Positions 42,201-51,185 of a stretch of 64,000 nucleotides of DNA are shown piece by piece. Under the pieces are notes generated by a model. The model did no database searches, was not told where the DNA came from, and saw nothing but the letters and a program-made list of their open reading frames with translations. The translations under genes were made by a program, and so were the position numbers. The stretch comes from Gemmobacter caeruleus (GTDB taxonomy: Bacteria > Pseudomonadota > Alphaproteobacteria > Rhodobacterales > Rhodobacteraceae), in NCBI RefSeq assembly GCF_008271655.1, contig NZ_VKKX01000022.1:558001-622000 (forward strand), written 5' to 3'. Within the stretch, counting starts at the first letter, position 1, and every line of letters begins with the position of its first letter.

Positions 42201-43268
42201 ATGCGCACTTCGACACTTCTGAGCTTGTTGGTCGCGGCCATTCTGGGCCTGGCGGCCGTATTCGGCACCCGGGCCTGGCTGGCCGAACAGCGGGCGGAAA
42301 TCGCCGCATCCTCCAGCACGCCCGCCCAGAACCAGAACACCATCGTCGTGGCCAAGGAGCCGCTGCGCTTTGGCGACCGCGTGTCGCCCGACCGGCTGGA
42401 GGTCATCACCTGGGCCAGTGCCACGCTGCCCAACGGCGCCTTCCGCACGATCGAGGAGATCGGCGACAATTCCGAGGAAAAGGCCCGTTTCGTGCTGTCC
42501 TCCATCGAGATGGGCGAGCCGGTTCTGGCCAGCCGCATCACCGATCCGGGCCAGCGCGCGAAACTGTCCACCGCGATCAAGCCCGGCCTCAAGGCGATGT
42601 CGATCCGCGTCAATGACGTGGCGGGCGTCGCGGGTTTCGTGCTGCCGGGCGACCGGGTCGATGTGCTGCTGACCCGGGCCGAGGTGAACAATGACGAAGA
42701 CGCCTATGTCGATGTGCTGTTGCAGGGCGTGCGGGTGCTGGCCATCGACCAGATCGCCGATGACCGCAAGGATCAGCCCAGCGTCGTGCGCACCGTGACC
42801 TTCGAGGTCTCGACCGAAGAGGCGCAGAAGCTGACGCTCGGCTCGTCGGTCGGCACGCTGTCGCTGGCGCTGCGCAATGTCGTGTCGTCGGACACCGAAA
42901 ACAGCCAGCGCGTCACGCTTGCCGAAATGTCGCAATCCGCGACCGCCTCGGATCTGGAGGCGGAACTGGCGCTGCGCGCCGAGGCGGAGCGTCAGGCCGC
43001 CGTCGCGCGCCAGCAGGAACAGGACAGCCGCATCGCCTCGTTGGAGGAGATGGTGCGTTCGATGGGCGGCGATGTGGGCGCCCAGCTGGATGCGCTGAAG
43101 GACGAGATTGCCAAGGCGGGCACGCCGGTTGTGCTGCCCGCCCCCGAGCCGACCCCGCAGCCGGTGGTCGAGGTGCCCCCCGAGCCGACCAAGCCCGCCT
43201 TCGTGACGGTGGGCGTGGTGCGCAACGGGAAACGTCAAGATTATGTGGTTACGTCGAACGAAAACTGA
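42201..43268 (+). CDS. cpaB: Flp pilus assembly protein CpaB/RcpC
   Basis: A 355-residue protein with one N-terminal membrane helix (LLSLLVAAILGLAAVFGTRAW) and the SAF domain of CpaB/RcpC (TIVVAKEPLRFGDRVSPDRL and GFVLPGDRVDVLLTR). A coiled-coil segment rich in Glu/Arg/Gln near residues 255-300 and a proline-rich stretch precede the end. It works in the periplasm with the secretin CpaC, whose gene follows. RcpC-type proteins affect pilin stability. Confidence 0.93.
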   Translation: MRTSTLLSLLVAAILGLAAVFGTRAWLAEQRAEIAASSSTPAQNQNTIVVAKEPLRFGDRVSPDRLEVITWASATLPNGAFRTIEEIGDNSEEKARFVLSSIEMGEPVLASRITDPGQRAKLSTAIKPGLKAMSIRVNDVAGVAGFVLPGDRVDVLLTRAEVNNDEDAYVDVLLQGVRVLAIDQIADDRKDQPSVVRTVTFEVSTEEAQKLTLGSSVGTLSLALRNVVSSDTENSQRVTLAEMSQSATASDLEAELALRAEAERQAAVARQQEQDSRIASLEEMVRSMGGDVGAQLDALKDEIAKAGTPVVLPAPEPTPQPVVEVPPEPTKPAFVTVGVVRNGKRQDYVVTSNEN

Positions 43269-43320
43269 GGCGCGGCGCGGCGGCCCCCGGGGCCGCTCTG
43301 TCGCAAATGGGCGGACACAG

Positions 43321-44766
43321 ATGCAACTCACAGACCCGAAGACCGGACATGGCGGCCCCGTGAAAAGAGGGGGATGGCGGCTGTTCCTGGCGCTCTGCGC
43401 CCTGGGGCTGAGCCTGGCAACGGCCCCCGGCACCGCCCGCGCGCAGGAACGCTTCATCTCGCTGGGCGAGGGGGCGCCGGTCACGACGATCACCATCAAG
43501 CCGGGCTTCACCGTCACGCTGAACACCAATGTCCCCTATTCGGATGTGGTGGTGGGCAATGCCGATGTGGCCGACGTGTTTCCGCTGACCAGCAGTTCGG
43601 CCTATGTGCAGGGCAATAACGCCGGCGCGACCAATGTCAGTTTCTATGACGCGAACAAGGTGCTGATGGGGGGGCTGATCCTCAAGGTCGAGGTCGATTT
43701 CGGCGAATTGCGCGGGGCGATCCGGTCGGCCGTGCCCAGTGCGCGGGTCGAGGTGGACAATGTGAATGGCCGGATCCGGCTGTCGGGCGCGGTGAAGGAT
43801 GGTGTGGATCTGAAGCGCGTGCTGGAGATCGCGGCGCAATTCTCCACCGATCCGGTGGTGAACGCGATCCGCGTCACCGATCCGCAGCAGGTGCAGCTTG
43901 AGGTCCGTATTCTTGAGGTCAGCCGCACCTCGGGGCGGGAATTGGGCGTGAACCTGACCGGCACCAATGACGGCCAGCGCCGCCTGACCACCGGCGGCAG
44001 CGTGTCGGGCGATACGCCCTTTGGCAGCTTTGTCGGCAATCTGTTGCAGATCGCGGGCACCCAGATCGACTATGTCATCAACGTGCTGGAGGGCCGGGGC
44101 CTGGCACGGCGCCTGGCGAACCCGACGCTGGTGACCACCAGCGGGGTCGAGGCGAATTTCGTCGTGGGCGGCGAGGTGCCGATTTCCAGCGCCGTCACCG
44201 GCGAGAATGGCACCGTGGCCACCGAAACCGATTACCGCGAATATGGCGTGCGGCTGAATTTCATGCCGGTCGTGCTGGATGACGGCATGATCAGCCTGCG
44301 TGTCCGCCCCGAGGTCAGCGATATCGACACTTCGGTCACGGTGAACGGCCAGCCCGCCTTCATCTCGCGCAAGGCCGATACCACCGTCACGCTGCGCGAC
44401 GGCCAGAGCTTTGCCATTGCGGGCCTGTTGCAGGTGGATAACGAACGCAACCTGAAACAGGTGCCCTGGATCGGCCAGGTGCCGATCCTGGGGACGCTGT
44501 TCCGCTCCACCGCCTTCCAGAAAAAGGAAACCGATCTGGTGATCCTGGTCACCCCGCGCCTGGTGCGGCCGGGCGCCCCGTCAGAGCCGATGGTCTCGCC
44601 GCTGGATGGCGCGCGGTCCTCCAATGACGTGGAACTGTTCATGCTGGGCATGCTGGAGGTCAACAAGGACATGATCCGCGGCTTCCGCAGCGGGGATGGC
44701 GTGCTGGGGCCCTATGGCCATATCATTGATCTGGAATTTGACGATGCGCTCATCAAGAAGAAATAG
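43321..44766 (+). CDS. cpaC: Secretin CpaC/RcpA of the tad pilus
   Basis: A 481-residue outer membrane secretin. The order is a signal peptide (LFLALCALGLSLATAPGTARA), an N-terminal domain (TITIKPGFTVTLNTNVPYSDV), a BON-like region with GRIRLSGAVKDGVDLKRVLEIA, and the secretin domain (VQLEVRILEVSRTSGRELGVN to ILVTPRLVRP). It forms the pore for the Flp pilus. The ATG at 43321 is chosen over one at 43243 because the latter lies inside cpaB and lacks a signal peptide directly after it. Its 3' end overlaps the lipoprotein gene by 23 bases. Confidence 0.94.
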   Translation: MQLTDPKTGHGGPVKRGGWRLFLALCALGLSLATAPGTARAQERFISLGEGAPVTTITIKPGFTVTLNTNVPYSDVVVGNADVADVFPLTSSSAYVQGNNAGATNVSFYDANKVLMGGLILKVEVDFGELRGAIRSAVPSARVEVDNVNGRIRLSGAVKDGVDLKRVLEIAAQFSTDPVVNAIRVTDPQQVQLEVRILEVSRTSGRELGVNLTGTNDGQRRLTTGGSVSGDTPFGSFVGNLLQIAGTQIDYVINVLEGRGLARRLANPTLVTTSGVEANFVVGGEVPISSAVTGENGTVATETDYREYGVRLNFMPVVLDDGMISLRVRPEVSDIDTSVTVNGQPAFISRKADTTVTLRDGQSFAIAGLLQVDNERNLKQVPWIGQVPILGTLFRSTAFQKKETDLVILVTPRLVRPGAPSEPMVSPLDGARSSNDVELFMLGMLEVNKDMIRGFRSGDGVLGPYGHIIDLEFDDALIKKK

Positions 44767-44941
44767 GCTGGTGCTGCTGGCGGCGGTCGCCCTGATGCTG
44801 GGCGGCTGCGCCGATTACCTGAACCGGCGCGACAGTATTACCCTCGGGGCCGGCAATGCGCCCGAGGCCAATGCGATGATTCAGACGATAGATCCGTTCC
44901 CGGATAATGCCGAGAACACCGATATCACCTTCAGCCGCTGA
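44744..44941 (+). CDS. Small lipoprotein of the tad locus
   Basis: A 65-residue protein with a lipoprotein signal: basic start (MRSSRRNR), hydrophobic VLLAAVALMLGG and lipobox C22. The mature part is only about 43 residues (ADYLNRRDSITLGAGNAPEANA and a C-terminal acidic tail). It sits where cpaD is found in other tad loci, and its GAGNAPEAN segment resembles the start of mature CpaD proteins, but the rest is missing. It may be a reduced CpaD or a secretin pilotin. The start overlaps the cpaC 3' end. Confidence 0.75.
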   Translation: MRSSRRNRLVLLAAVALMLGGCADYLNRRDSITLGAGNAPEANAMIQTIDPFPDNAENTDITFSR

Positions 44942-45020
44942 TCGCGGACCGGGTCACATCACGGAGCGGCACAGACCAGCCCGGCGCGCAACGGCAGATC
45001 ATGGAACCGGAGGCAAGACC

Positions 45021-45488
45021 GTGCCGTTCGCGTTGAAAAACCTTTTTGCCCGTCTCGGCCGGGAAGAAACCGGCGCGGTGCTGGCGGAAACATTGCTGGT
45101 TGTGCCGGTGCTGACCATCATGACCGCCGGTGTCATGGAGTTTTCCAACATGCTCTGGCAGCGCCAGCAGATGCAGATCGGCGTGCGGGATGCGGTGCGC
45201 TACTGGTCGCGCTGCCGGCCGACCTTCAACCCCTGCACCCAGGCCATTGCGCGCAATATCGCCTTTTACGGCAATCCGGCGGGCACCGGCACCTTGCGGG
45301 TGCCGGGCTGGGATGCGGCGTCGGAACTGACGCTGACCCCCGTCACCCCGCCGGCCAGCCCCAACGCGGCGTCGCTGGTCACCGGCACCGGCAGTGCCAG
45401 CTATGTCACCTCGCCCATGTTCGGGGCGCTGAATATCGGGGCGATCACCTTCACCTATACCTACAGCCAGAGGTATATCGGATGGTAA
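45021..45488 (+). CDS. tadE: TadE-like pseudopilin
   Basis: A 155-residue protein with an N-terminal pseudopilin leader: EETGAVLAETLLVVPVLTIM, with the G/AVLAE cut site and E at +5 like the Flp pilin. A periplasmic part with two Cys (RCRPTFNPC) follows. TadE/F pseudopilins are processed by TadV and needed for pilus assembly. The start is a GTG at 45021 with a GGAGG site; the longer frame from 44907 overlaps the lipoprotein gene. The next gene overlaps by 7 bases. Confidence 0.85.
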   Translation: MPFALKNLFARLGREETGAVLAETLLVVPVLTIMTAGVMEFSNMLWQRQQMQIGVRDAVRYWSRCRPTFNPCTQAIARNIAFYGNPAGTGTLRVPGWDAASELTLTPVTPPASPNAASLVTGTGSASYVTSPMFGALNIGAITFTYTYSQRYIGW

Positions 45489-46093
45489 CCATGCGCGAAG
45501 GGATCCGGTCGGAAGAAGGCGCCGTGCTGGTCGAAGGGCTGCTGGTGCTGCCCATTCTGGTGCTGGTCATGGCGGCTTTCGTGGAGTTTGGCTTTGCCAT
45601 GTTCCAGTGGAACCAGACGGTCAAGGCGGTGCAGATCGGCGCGCGGCAACTGGCGGTCTCGGCGCCGATCCTGACCAGCATGACGCCCTTCACCGACGAT
45701 CTGTCGGGGCTTCAGGCCGGGGTGGCGATCCCCGCCACGGTGGTTTCGGTCACCTGCGGCGCCGGCACCACCGCCTGCGACACGGCGGGGATGACCCGTT
45801 TGATCCAGGGCAGCGACGGCACCTGCAATGCCAATATCGGCGGCGGCGTCAGCGGCATGTGCGATTTCTTTCCACGGCTGAATGCCCAGAACGTGCGCGT
45901 GACCTATCGCCGCGACGGGCTGGGCTATGTGGGCAGGCCGGGCGGCCCGGTCCTGTCGATCACGGTCGAGACCTTTGGCATGACCTTCGACTTTCTGATC
46001 TTGGATGCGCTGATCGGCGCCAACAGCATTCCCATTCCTCCGCATTCCGTAACCTTCACGAGCGAAGATCTTTTGAACGGACCTCCGACATGA
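45482..46093 (+). CDS. tadF: TadF-like pseudopilin
   Basis: A 203-residue protein of the TadE-like type: SEEGAVLVEGLLVLPILVLV gives the G/AVLVE pseudopilin site, with a membrane helix and then an extracytoplasmic beta-rich domain. Four cysteines (TCGAGTTACD, DGTCNAN, SGMCDFF) could form two disulfides. It overlaps tadE by 7 bases and cpaE by 4. The start could also be the ATG at 45491. The name TadF is assigned by order; TadE and TadF are hard to tell apart by sequence alone. Confidence 0.8.
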   Translation: MVTMREGIRSEEGAVLVEGLLVLPILVLVMAAFVEFGFAMFQWNQTVKAVQIGARQLAVSAPILTSMTPFTDDLSGLQAGVAIPATVVSVTCGAGTTACDTAGMTRLIQGSDGTCNANIGGGVSGMCDFFPRLNAQNVRVTYRRDGLGYVGRPGGPVLSITVETFGMTFDFLILDALIGANSIPIPPHSVTFTSEDLLNGPPT

Positions 46094-47268
46094 ACGCTGC
46101 CGACCCTGTGCTTTCCGATACCAAATCCCGTCGCAAGACCAGCGTTCTGGCGGTCGATTCCGGGCGCGACGGGTTCCGGCAGGTGCTGGAGGTGCTGGAG
46201 ACCATGCCCGGCGTCAATGCCAGCACCGCCCCCGCCGACAAGGCCGTGACACAGGCGCGCGACCACGCGCCAGATATCGTCGTGCTGGATGTGACCGGCT
46301 TTGGCCTGGAGGAGGCCGAGCTGGTGGGCAATCTGCGCGCGCTGTCGCCGGACCTGCCGCTGATCGTGGTCAGCGATGCGCTGGACGATGCGCAGATGCG
46401 GCGGCTGATGAAGCTGCGGGTGCATGACTGGTTGCGCCATCCGCTGTCTTCGGGCGATCTGATCAACGCCATTCTGACCGGTGTGCGCGTCACCAAGCAA
46501 TCCAGCAACAAGGTGCATGCGGTGGTATCGGCCAATGGCGGCGCCGGGGCGACCACGGTCGCGGTGCTGCTGGCCGATCTTCTGGCGCAGGGCAACGATC
46601 CGGGCCGGGGCGGCGTCGGGCTGTTCGATCTGGATTTCTCGACCGGCGGCTGCGGCGATCTGCTGAACACCGAAAACACCTTCAGCCTGGACGGGGTTCT
46701 GAACAATCCGGGCCGGGTGGATGCCGAATTCGTCAGCCTGATCCAGCAGCGCCACCCGCATGGTTTTGCGATCTATTCCTTTCGCAATCCCGATCTGGTC
46801 ACGCATCTGAACTGCTATGAACTGGTGTTGCGGATGCTGGATGCCGTCACGGCGCAGCATGCCCATACGGTGCTGGACATCCCCTATCACGAAACCGACT
46901 GGCGGCAGGATGTGCTGGCCGAGGTCAACACGATCACGCTGGTCTGCGAATTGAACCTGCCCTCGATCAAGCAGGCGCTGGCGCTCTGTGGGCGGTTCCG
47001 CGATATCGGCGGGCGCAAACCGCAGCTTCATGTGCTGATCAACAAGCGCCGGCGCGGGCTGTTCGGCAGCCAGCGCATCGCCGAGGCGCGGATCCGCGAA
47101 CTTTTTGCCGGCGTGGATTACGGCTATCTGCCCGAGGAAACCGATGCCCTGCTGGAGGCGATGGATCGCGGCATCCCGTTGTCGGATCTCAATCGCTCGT
47201 CGCGGATGCTCAAGGCGCTGGCGCGCTATGCGGGCAAGGTGCTGCATATCGAAGGGGTCAAGGCATGA
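46090..47268 (+). CDS. cpaE: Pilus assembly ATPase CpaE/TadZ
   Basis: A 392-residue protein. The N-terminal half is a receiver-like domain (SVLAVDSGRDGFRQVLEVL, APDIVVLDVTGF); the C-terminal half is a MinD/ParA-type ATPase with the atypical P-loop NGGAGATTVAVLLADLL, usual for CpaE. TadZ/CpaE places the pilus machine in the cell. The start overlaps the previous stop (ATGA), and its own stop overlaps the L,D-transpeptidase start. The long frame upstream in the same phase is a shadow of tadF. Confidence 0.92.
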   Translation: MNAADPVLSDTKSRRKTSVLAVDSGRDGFRQVLEVLETMPGVNASTAPADKAVTQARDHAPDIVVLDVTGFGLEEAELVGNLRALSPDLPLIVVSDALDDAQMRRLMKLRVHDWLRHPLSSGDLINAILTGVRVTKQSSNKVHAVVSANGGAGATTVAVLLADLLAQGNDPGRGGVGLFDLDFSTGGCGDLLNTENTFSLDGVLNNPGRVDAEFVSLIQQRHPHGFAIYSFRNPDLVTHLNCYELVLRMLDAVTAQHAHTVLDIPYHETDWRQDVLAEVNTITLVCELNLPSIKQALALCGRFRDIGGRKPQLHVLINKRRRGLFGSQRIAEARIRELFAGVDYGYLPEETDALLEAMDRGIPLSDLNRSSRMLKALARYAGKVLHIEGVKA

Positions 47269-47834
47269 TCCTTCTGGCCCTGCTGGCCGCGCTGGCCCTG
47301 CCCGGAGCGCAGCCCGCCCTGCCCTCCGATCTGCCCCCCGGCCTGCACCGGGTCGAGATGAAGCCGGTGCCGCGCGACCATGGCCGCACCACGCGCGAGG
47401 TGGTGCCCTTTCAGACCTCCGAGGCGCCGGGCACCATAATCATCTCCAACACCGAGCGGACGCTGCATCTGGTGCTGGGGGGCGGCAAGGCCGCGCGCTA
47501 CAGCATCAGTGTCGGGCGCGACGGGTTTCTGTGGACGGGCACGACCACGGTCGGGCGCAAGGCCGAATGGCCCGAATGGCGCCCGCCTGCCGCCATGCGC
47601 CAGCGCGACCCGTCCTTGCCGAACATGGTGCCGTCGGGGCCTTACAACCCGCTGGGGGCACGGGCGCTGTATCTGTTCAGCGGCGGGGGCGATACGCTTT
47701 ACCGCATCCACGGCACCAATACCGCCGAAACGGTGGGCGGCTATGAAACCTCGGGCTGTTTCCGCCTGAGCAATGCCGATGTGATGGAGCTTTACGATCA
47801 GGTGCGCATGGGCGCGAAGGTGATCGTGAAATGA
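47265..47834 (+). CDS. L,D-transpeptidase (YkuD family) inside the tad operon
   Basis: A 189-residue secreted enzyme. The N-terminal hydrophobic stretch (ILLALLAALALPGAQPALP) is a signal peptide. The YkuD domain has the catalytic HGTN (H149) and SGCFRLSNADV (C165, R167). Such enzymes make 3-3 peptidoglycan cross-links, or link proteins to the wall. The gene overlaps cpaE by 4 bases and ends 27 bases before cpaF, so it is part of the pilus operon. Known tad loci do not normally include an L,D-transpeptidase, so a role in anchoring the pilus machine or opening the wall is an inference. Confidence 0.88.
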   Translation: MILLALLAALALPGAQPALPSDLPPGLHRVEMKPVPRDHGRTTREVVPFQTSEAPGTIIISNTERTLHLVLGGGKAARYSISVGRDGFLWTGTTTVGRKAEWPEWRPPAAMRQRDPSLPNMVPSGPYNPLGARALYLFSGGGDTLYRIHGTNTAETVGGYETSGCFRLSNADVMELYDQVRMGAKVIVK

Positions 47835-47861
47835 CGGGTTTCGACGCAAGGGAGGATCACG

Positions 47862-49274
47862 GTGGTCGGTCGTTTTTTCCGTAGCTCGGGCGATGCGACG
47901 CCGGTCGCCCCCGCCCCCGAGGCCCAGTCCACGCCGCAACCCGCGCCCCCCCCTGCGCCAGATCCGCGCGCGCCGCTGGTGCTGCCCGCCGAGGCGATGG
48001 CCGAGGTCGATCTGGTCTCGGAACGGGTTAACCTGCATCGTTTCCTGCTCGACAAGATCAACCTTGCCGTGCTGGACACGCTGGAGCCCGCGCAGCTGCA
48101 TGACGAATTGCGCCCGATGGTGCGCGACTATCTCAAGAACCAGAATGTCGCGCTGAACGCGCGCGAGGTGGACAATCTGGTGTCCGATCTGGCGGACGAG
48201 ATGCTGGGCCTTGGCCCGATCGAGCCGCTGCTGAAGGATGACAGCATTGCCGACATCCTGATCGTCGGGCCGAAGACGGTCTATGTCGAACGCAACGGCA
48301 AGCTGGCGCTGACCGATGTGCGGTTCAAGGATGAACGCCATCTGCTGCGCATCGTGAACAAGATCGTGGCCTCGGTCGGGCGGCGGATCGACGAAAGCTC
48401 GCCGCTTGTCGATGCGCGTCTGGCCGACGGGTCGCGCGTCAACGCCGCGATCCGCCCCATCGCGGTGGACGGGCCGCAGGTCTCCATCCGCAAATTCTCG
48501 CGCCGGCCATTCAGCCTGTCCACGCTGGTGGCCAAGAATGCCCTGCCCGAAAGTATGGCGCAGCTTCTGGCGGCGGCGGTCGAGGGCAAGGTGTCGATGC
48601 TGATTTCCGGCGGCACGGGCTCGGGCAAGACGACGATGCTGAACGCGCTGTCGGGCTTCATCCCGCATGAGGAACGCCTGGTCACCATCGAGGACGCGGC
48701 CGAACTGCAATTGCAGCAAAAGCATGTCGTGCGGCTGGAAACCCGCCCCCCCACGCTGGAGGGCAAAGGCGAGATCACGCAGCGCGATCTGGTAAAGAAC
48801 GCGCTGCGGATGCGCCCCGACCGCATCATCATCGGCGAGGTGCGCGGCGGCGAGGCCTTTGACATGTTGCAGGCCATGAATACCGGCCATGAAGGGTCGA
48901 TGAGCACGATCCACGCCAACAATACCCGCGACGCCCTGTCGCGTCTGGAACAGATGGTGGGCATGGCGGGCATGCCGATGTCGCAACTGTCGATCCGGGC
49001 GCAGATCGCCTCGGCGATCCATGTCATCCTCCAGCTCAATCGCCTGCGCGATGGCACGCGGCGGGTGACGGCGATTTCGGAACTGACCGGGCTTGAAGGC
49101 GACGTGGTGCAGATCCAGGACATCATGCGCTTCAACCGGCTGGGCGTCGATGACCAGGGCCGCATCCAGGGCGAGTTCCGCGCGACCGGCATCCGCCCGC
49201 GCTTTCTGGCCGAGATTTCCACCATCGGCCTCAAGGTCGATGCGCGGGTCTTTGACCCGACCATCAAGCATTAA
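47862..49274 (+). CDS. cpaF: Pilus assembly ATPase CpaF/TadA
   Basis: A 470-residue secretion ATPase of the VirB11/TadA group. The N-terminal region after a proline-rich start includes LGPIEPLLKDDSIADILIVG. Walker A ISGGTGSGKTTMLNALSG is near residue 250, the Asp box VTIEDAAELQ, Walker B and His box GHEGSMSTIHANN follow. It powers Flp pilus extension and retraction. The start is GTG at 47862 with a GGGAGGA site. TadB starts 8 bases after its stop. Confidence 0.95.
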   Translation: MVGRFFRSSGDATPVAPAPEAQSTPQPAPPPAPDPRAPLVLPAEAMAEVDLVSERVNLHRFLLDKINLAVLDTLEPAQLHDELRPMVRDYLKNQNVALNAREVDNLVSDLADEMLGLGPIEPLLKDDSIADILIVGPKTVYVERNGKLALTDVRFKDERHLLRIVNKIVASVGRRIDESSPLVDARLADGSRVNAAIRPIAVDGPQVSIRKFSRRPFSLSTLVAKNALPESMAQLLAAAVEGKVSMLISGGTGSGKTTMLNALSGFIPHEERLVTIEDAAELQLQQKHVVRLETRPPTLEGKGEITQRDLVKNALRMRPDRIIIGEVRGGEAFDMLQAMNTGHEGSMSTIHANNTRDALSRLEQMVGMAGMPMSQLSIRAQIASAIHVILQLNRLRDGTRRVTAISELTGLEGDVVQIQDIMRFNRLGVDDQGRIQGEFRATGIRPRFLAEISTIGLKVDARVFDPTIKH

Positions 49275-49282
49275 GGCCCCGC

Positions 49283-50233
49283 ATGTCGCTGCTGATCATC
49301 TATGCCTTCGTCTTTGCCGCCACGCTTCTGGCGGTGGATACGCTGCTGCGCCGCATCGTGGCGCGCCGCACCGCCCGGCAAGAGGTGAATGACCGGCTGT
49401 CCCGCATCAGCCGGGGCAGCGATCACCACGCCACCTATCAGAGCCTGCTGAAGGATCGTTCGCTGTCGCGCGGCGGCCGGCTGGCGCTGATGTCCGACCT
49501 GCGCCATCTCTATACCCAGTCGGGGCTGACGCTCAGCACCCGGCAAAAGGTGCTCTATGTGCTGCTGGTGACGCTGGTCGTGCTGATCCTCGTGATGCTG
49601 GCGACGCCCTCGCTGCCGGTGCGGCTGGCGGTGACGGTGATCGTCACCCCGCTTATCCTGTGGTTCGCGCTGGCGCATGTGCGACGGCGACGCATCCGGC
49701 AATTCGTGATCCAGTTGCCGCCGGCCATCGACATCATCGTGCGCTCGCTTCAGGCGGGCCATCCGCTGAATGCCGCGGTGTCGCTGGTGGGCCGCGAGAT
49801 GCCTGACCCGATCGGCAGCGAATTCGGCATCCTGACCGATCAGCTGACCTTCGGGTCGGAATTCGACGAGGCGTTTCACAACCTGTATGAACGGGTCGGC
49901 GCGGATGAACTGAACCTGCTGGCCGTCACGATCAGCGTGCAGCGCAATACCGGCGGCAACCTGACCGAGATCCTGGAAAACCTGGCCGGGCTGATCCGCG
50001 ACCGCATGATGCTCAAGAACAAGATCAAGGCGATTTCCGCCGAAGGGCGGTTCACCGCCGTCCTGATGTCGGTCTTTCCCGGCATCCTGTTCCTGATCAT
50101 CGACACGCTGGCGCCCGATTACTTTGACCCGATCTGGGAAACCGGGCACGGCACCGCCATCGTGGTGGGCACCATCCTTTACATGTCGGTCGGGGTCTAC
50201 ATCCTGTTCCGCATGGTCCGCTTCGATTTCTGA
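49283..50233 (+). CDS. tadB: Pilus inner membrane protein TadB
   Basis: A 316-residue type II secretion F-like membrane protein. It has an N-terminal helix, a pair of helices in the first third (VLYVLLVTLVVLILVMLAT), the GspF-type domain (FVIQLPPAIDIIVRSLQAGHPLNAAVS and TISVQRNTGGNLTEILENLAG) and C-terminal helices. With TadC it forms the inner membrane platform on which CpaF acts. The tadC start follows 22 bases later. Confidence 0.93.
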   Translation: MSLLIIYAFVFAATLLAVDTLLRRIVARRTARQEVNDRLSRISRGSDHHATYQSLLKDRSLSRGGRLALMSDLRHLYTQSGLTLSTRQKVLYVLLVTLVVLILVMLATPSLPVRLAVTVIVTPLILWFALAHVRRRRIRQFVIQLPPAIDIIVRSLQAGHPLNAAVSLVGREMPDPIGSEFGILTDQLTFGSEFDEAFHNLYERVGADELNLLAVTISVQRNTGGNLTEILENLAGLIRDRMMLKNKIKAISAEGRFTAVLMSVFPGILFLIIDTLAPDYFDPIWETGHGTAIVVGTILYMSVGVYILFRMVRFDF

Positions 50234-50255
50234 TGCTGCGCGGGGGGCATTCCAA

Positions 50256-51185
50256 GTGACCGATATCCTCATCCTCTCGGCGGTATTCCTGGCCATCGTG
50301 ATCATGGTGTTCAGCCTGCTGAACTTCATCACCGGGCGGCGCCAGATCCGGCGCAACATCGCGCAGGTGACCAGCGCACAGCGCGGCCATGCCTTCGATC
50401 CCGATCAGCTTTTCGCCGGCGAGAATGACGAGATCGCCTATTTCATGGAGGTGCAGCGCCGGGCCGAGCCGAATTCGCTGGAAATGCGGCTGATCCGGGC
50501 GGGGTTCTTTTCGCGCGACGCGCAGCGCAGCTACAACCTGTTGCGGCTGCTGGTGGCGGTGGTGGTGTTCATCGGGGTCTGGCTGCTGATCCAGACCCTG
50601 CGCCAGTCCAGTTCGGCGGCGCTGGTCTTTCTGTTCGCCGCATTGGCCAGTGGGGTGTCGTTCATCCTCAGCAATATCGTGCTGGAGCATATCGGCAACC
50701 GCCAGGTCACGCAGTTCCGCCGGCTGTTTCCCGATCTGCTCGATCTCATCATCGTCTGCGTCGATGCGGGCATGAGCATCGAGGCCGCCCTTGACCGCGT
50801 GGCGCGCGAATTCCTGCGCACCCATCCCAGTTTCGGCCTGCATCTGGCGGTGGTCAGCCTGGAGACCCGCGCCGGCCGCCCCTTGCACGAGGCGCTTGGC
50901 AATCTGGCGCAGCGTGTGGATGTGGAGGAGGTGCGCACCATGGCCGTGCTGTTCCGCCAGTCGCAGGAACTTGGCGCCAGCATCATCAAGACGCTTCGGG
51001 TCTACAGCAAGGAAATGCGCGAGTTGCGGCTGATCCAGGCCGAGGAAAAGGCCAATGCCCTGCCGGTCAAGATGCTGTTGCCGCTGGCGCTGTTCCTGTT
51101 CCCGGTCAATCTGGTCATGGTCATCGTGCCGGTGCTGATCCGCATCGTGCGGATGATCACCACCATGACGCCCGGCGGGGTGTGA
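50256..51185 (+). CDS. tadC: Pilus inner membrane protein TadC
   Basis: A 309-residue type II secretion F-like protein. The GspF domain is seen as LFPDLLDLIIVCVDAGMSIEAALDRV and FRQSQELGASIIKTLRVYSKEM, with four hydrophobic segments. It pairs with TadB. The GTG at 50256 has a GGGGGG site and follows tadB by 22 bases; the longer frame from 50124 lies inside tadB. Its TGA abuts the stop of the convergent thiX gene with no base between, inside a TGATCA. Confidence 0.93.
   Translation: MTDILILSAVFLAIVIMVFSLLNFITGRRQIRRNIAQVTSAQRGHAFDPDQLFAGENDEIAYFMEVQRRAEPNSLEMRLIRAGFFSRDAQRSYNLLRLLVAVVVFIGVWLLIQTLRQSSSAALVFLFAALASGVSFILSNIVLEHIGNRQVTQFRRLFPDLLDLIIVCVDAGMSIEAALDRVAREFLRTHPSFGLHLAVVSLETRAGRPLHEALGNLAQRVDVEEVRTMAVLFRQSQELGASIIKTLRVYSKEMRELRLIQAEEKANALPVKMLLPLALFLFPVNLVMVIVPVLIRIVRMITTMTPGGV

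Noticed and set aside
46090-47268. CpaE P-loop GGAGATT lacking the usual lysine taken as a broken ATPase
   Set aside because: The GxGATT form is normal for CpaE/TadZ proteins, so it is not a sign of decay.
47226-49271. Long minus-strand open frame opposite the L,D-transpeptidase and cpaF
   Set aside because: His/Arg/Gln-rich shadow; cpaF motifs on the plus strand are unambiguous.
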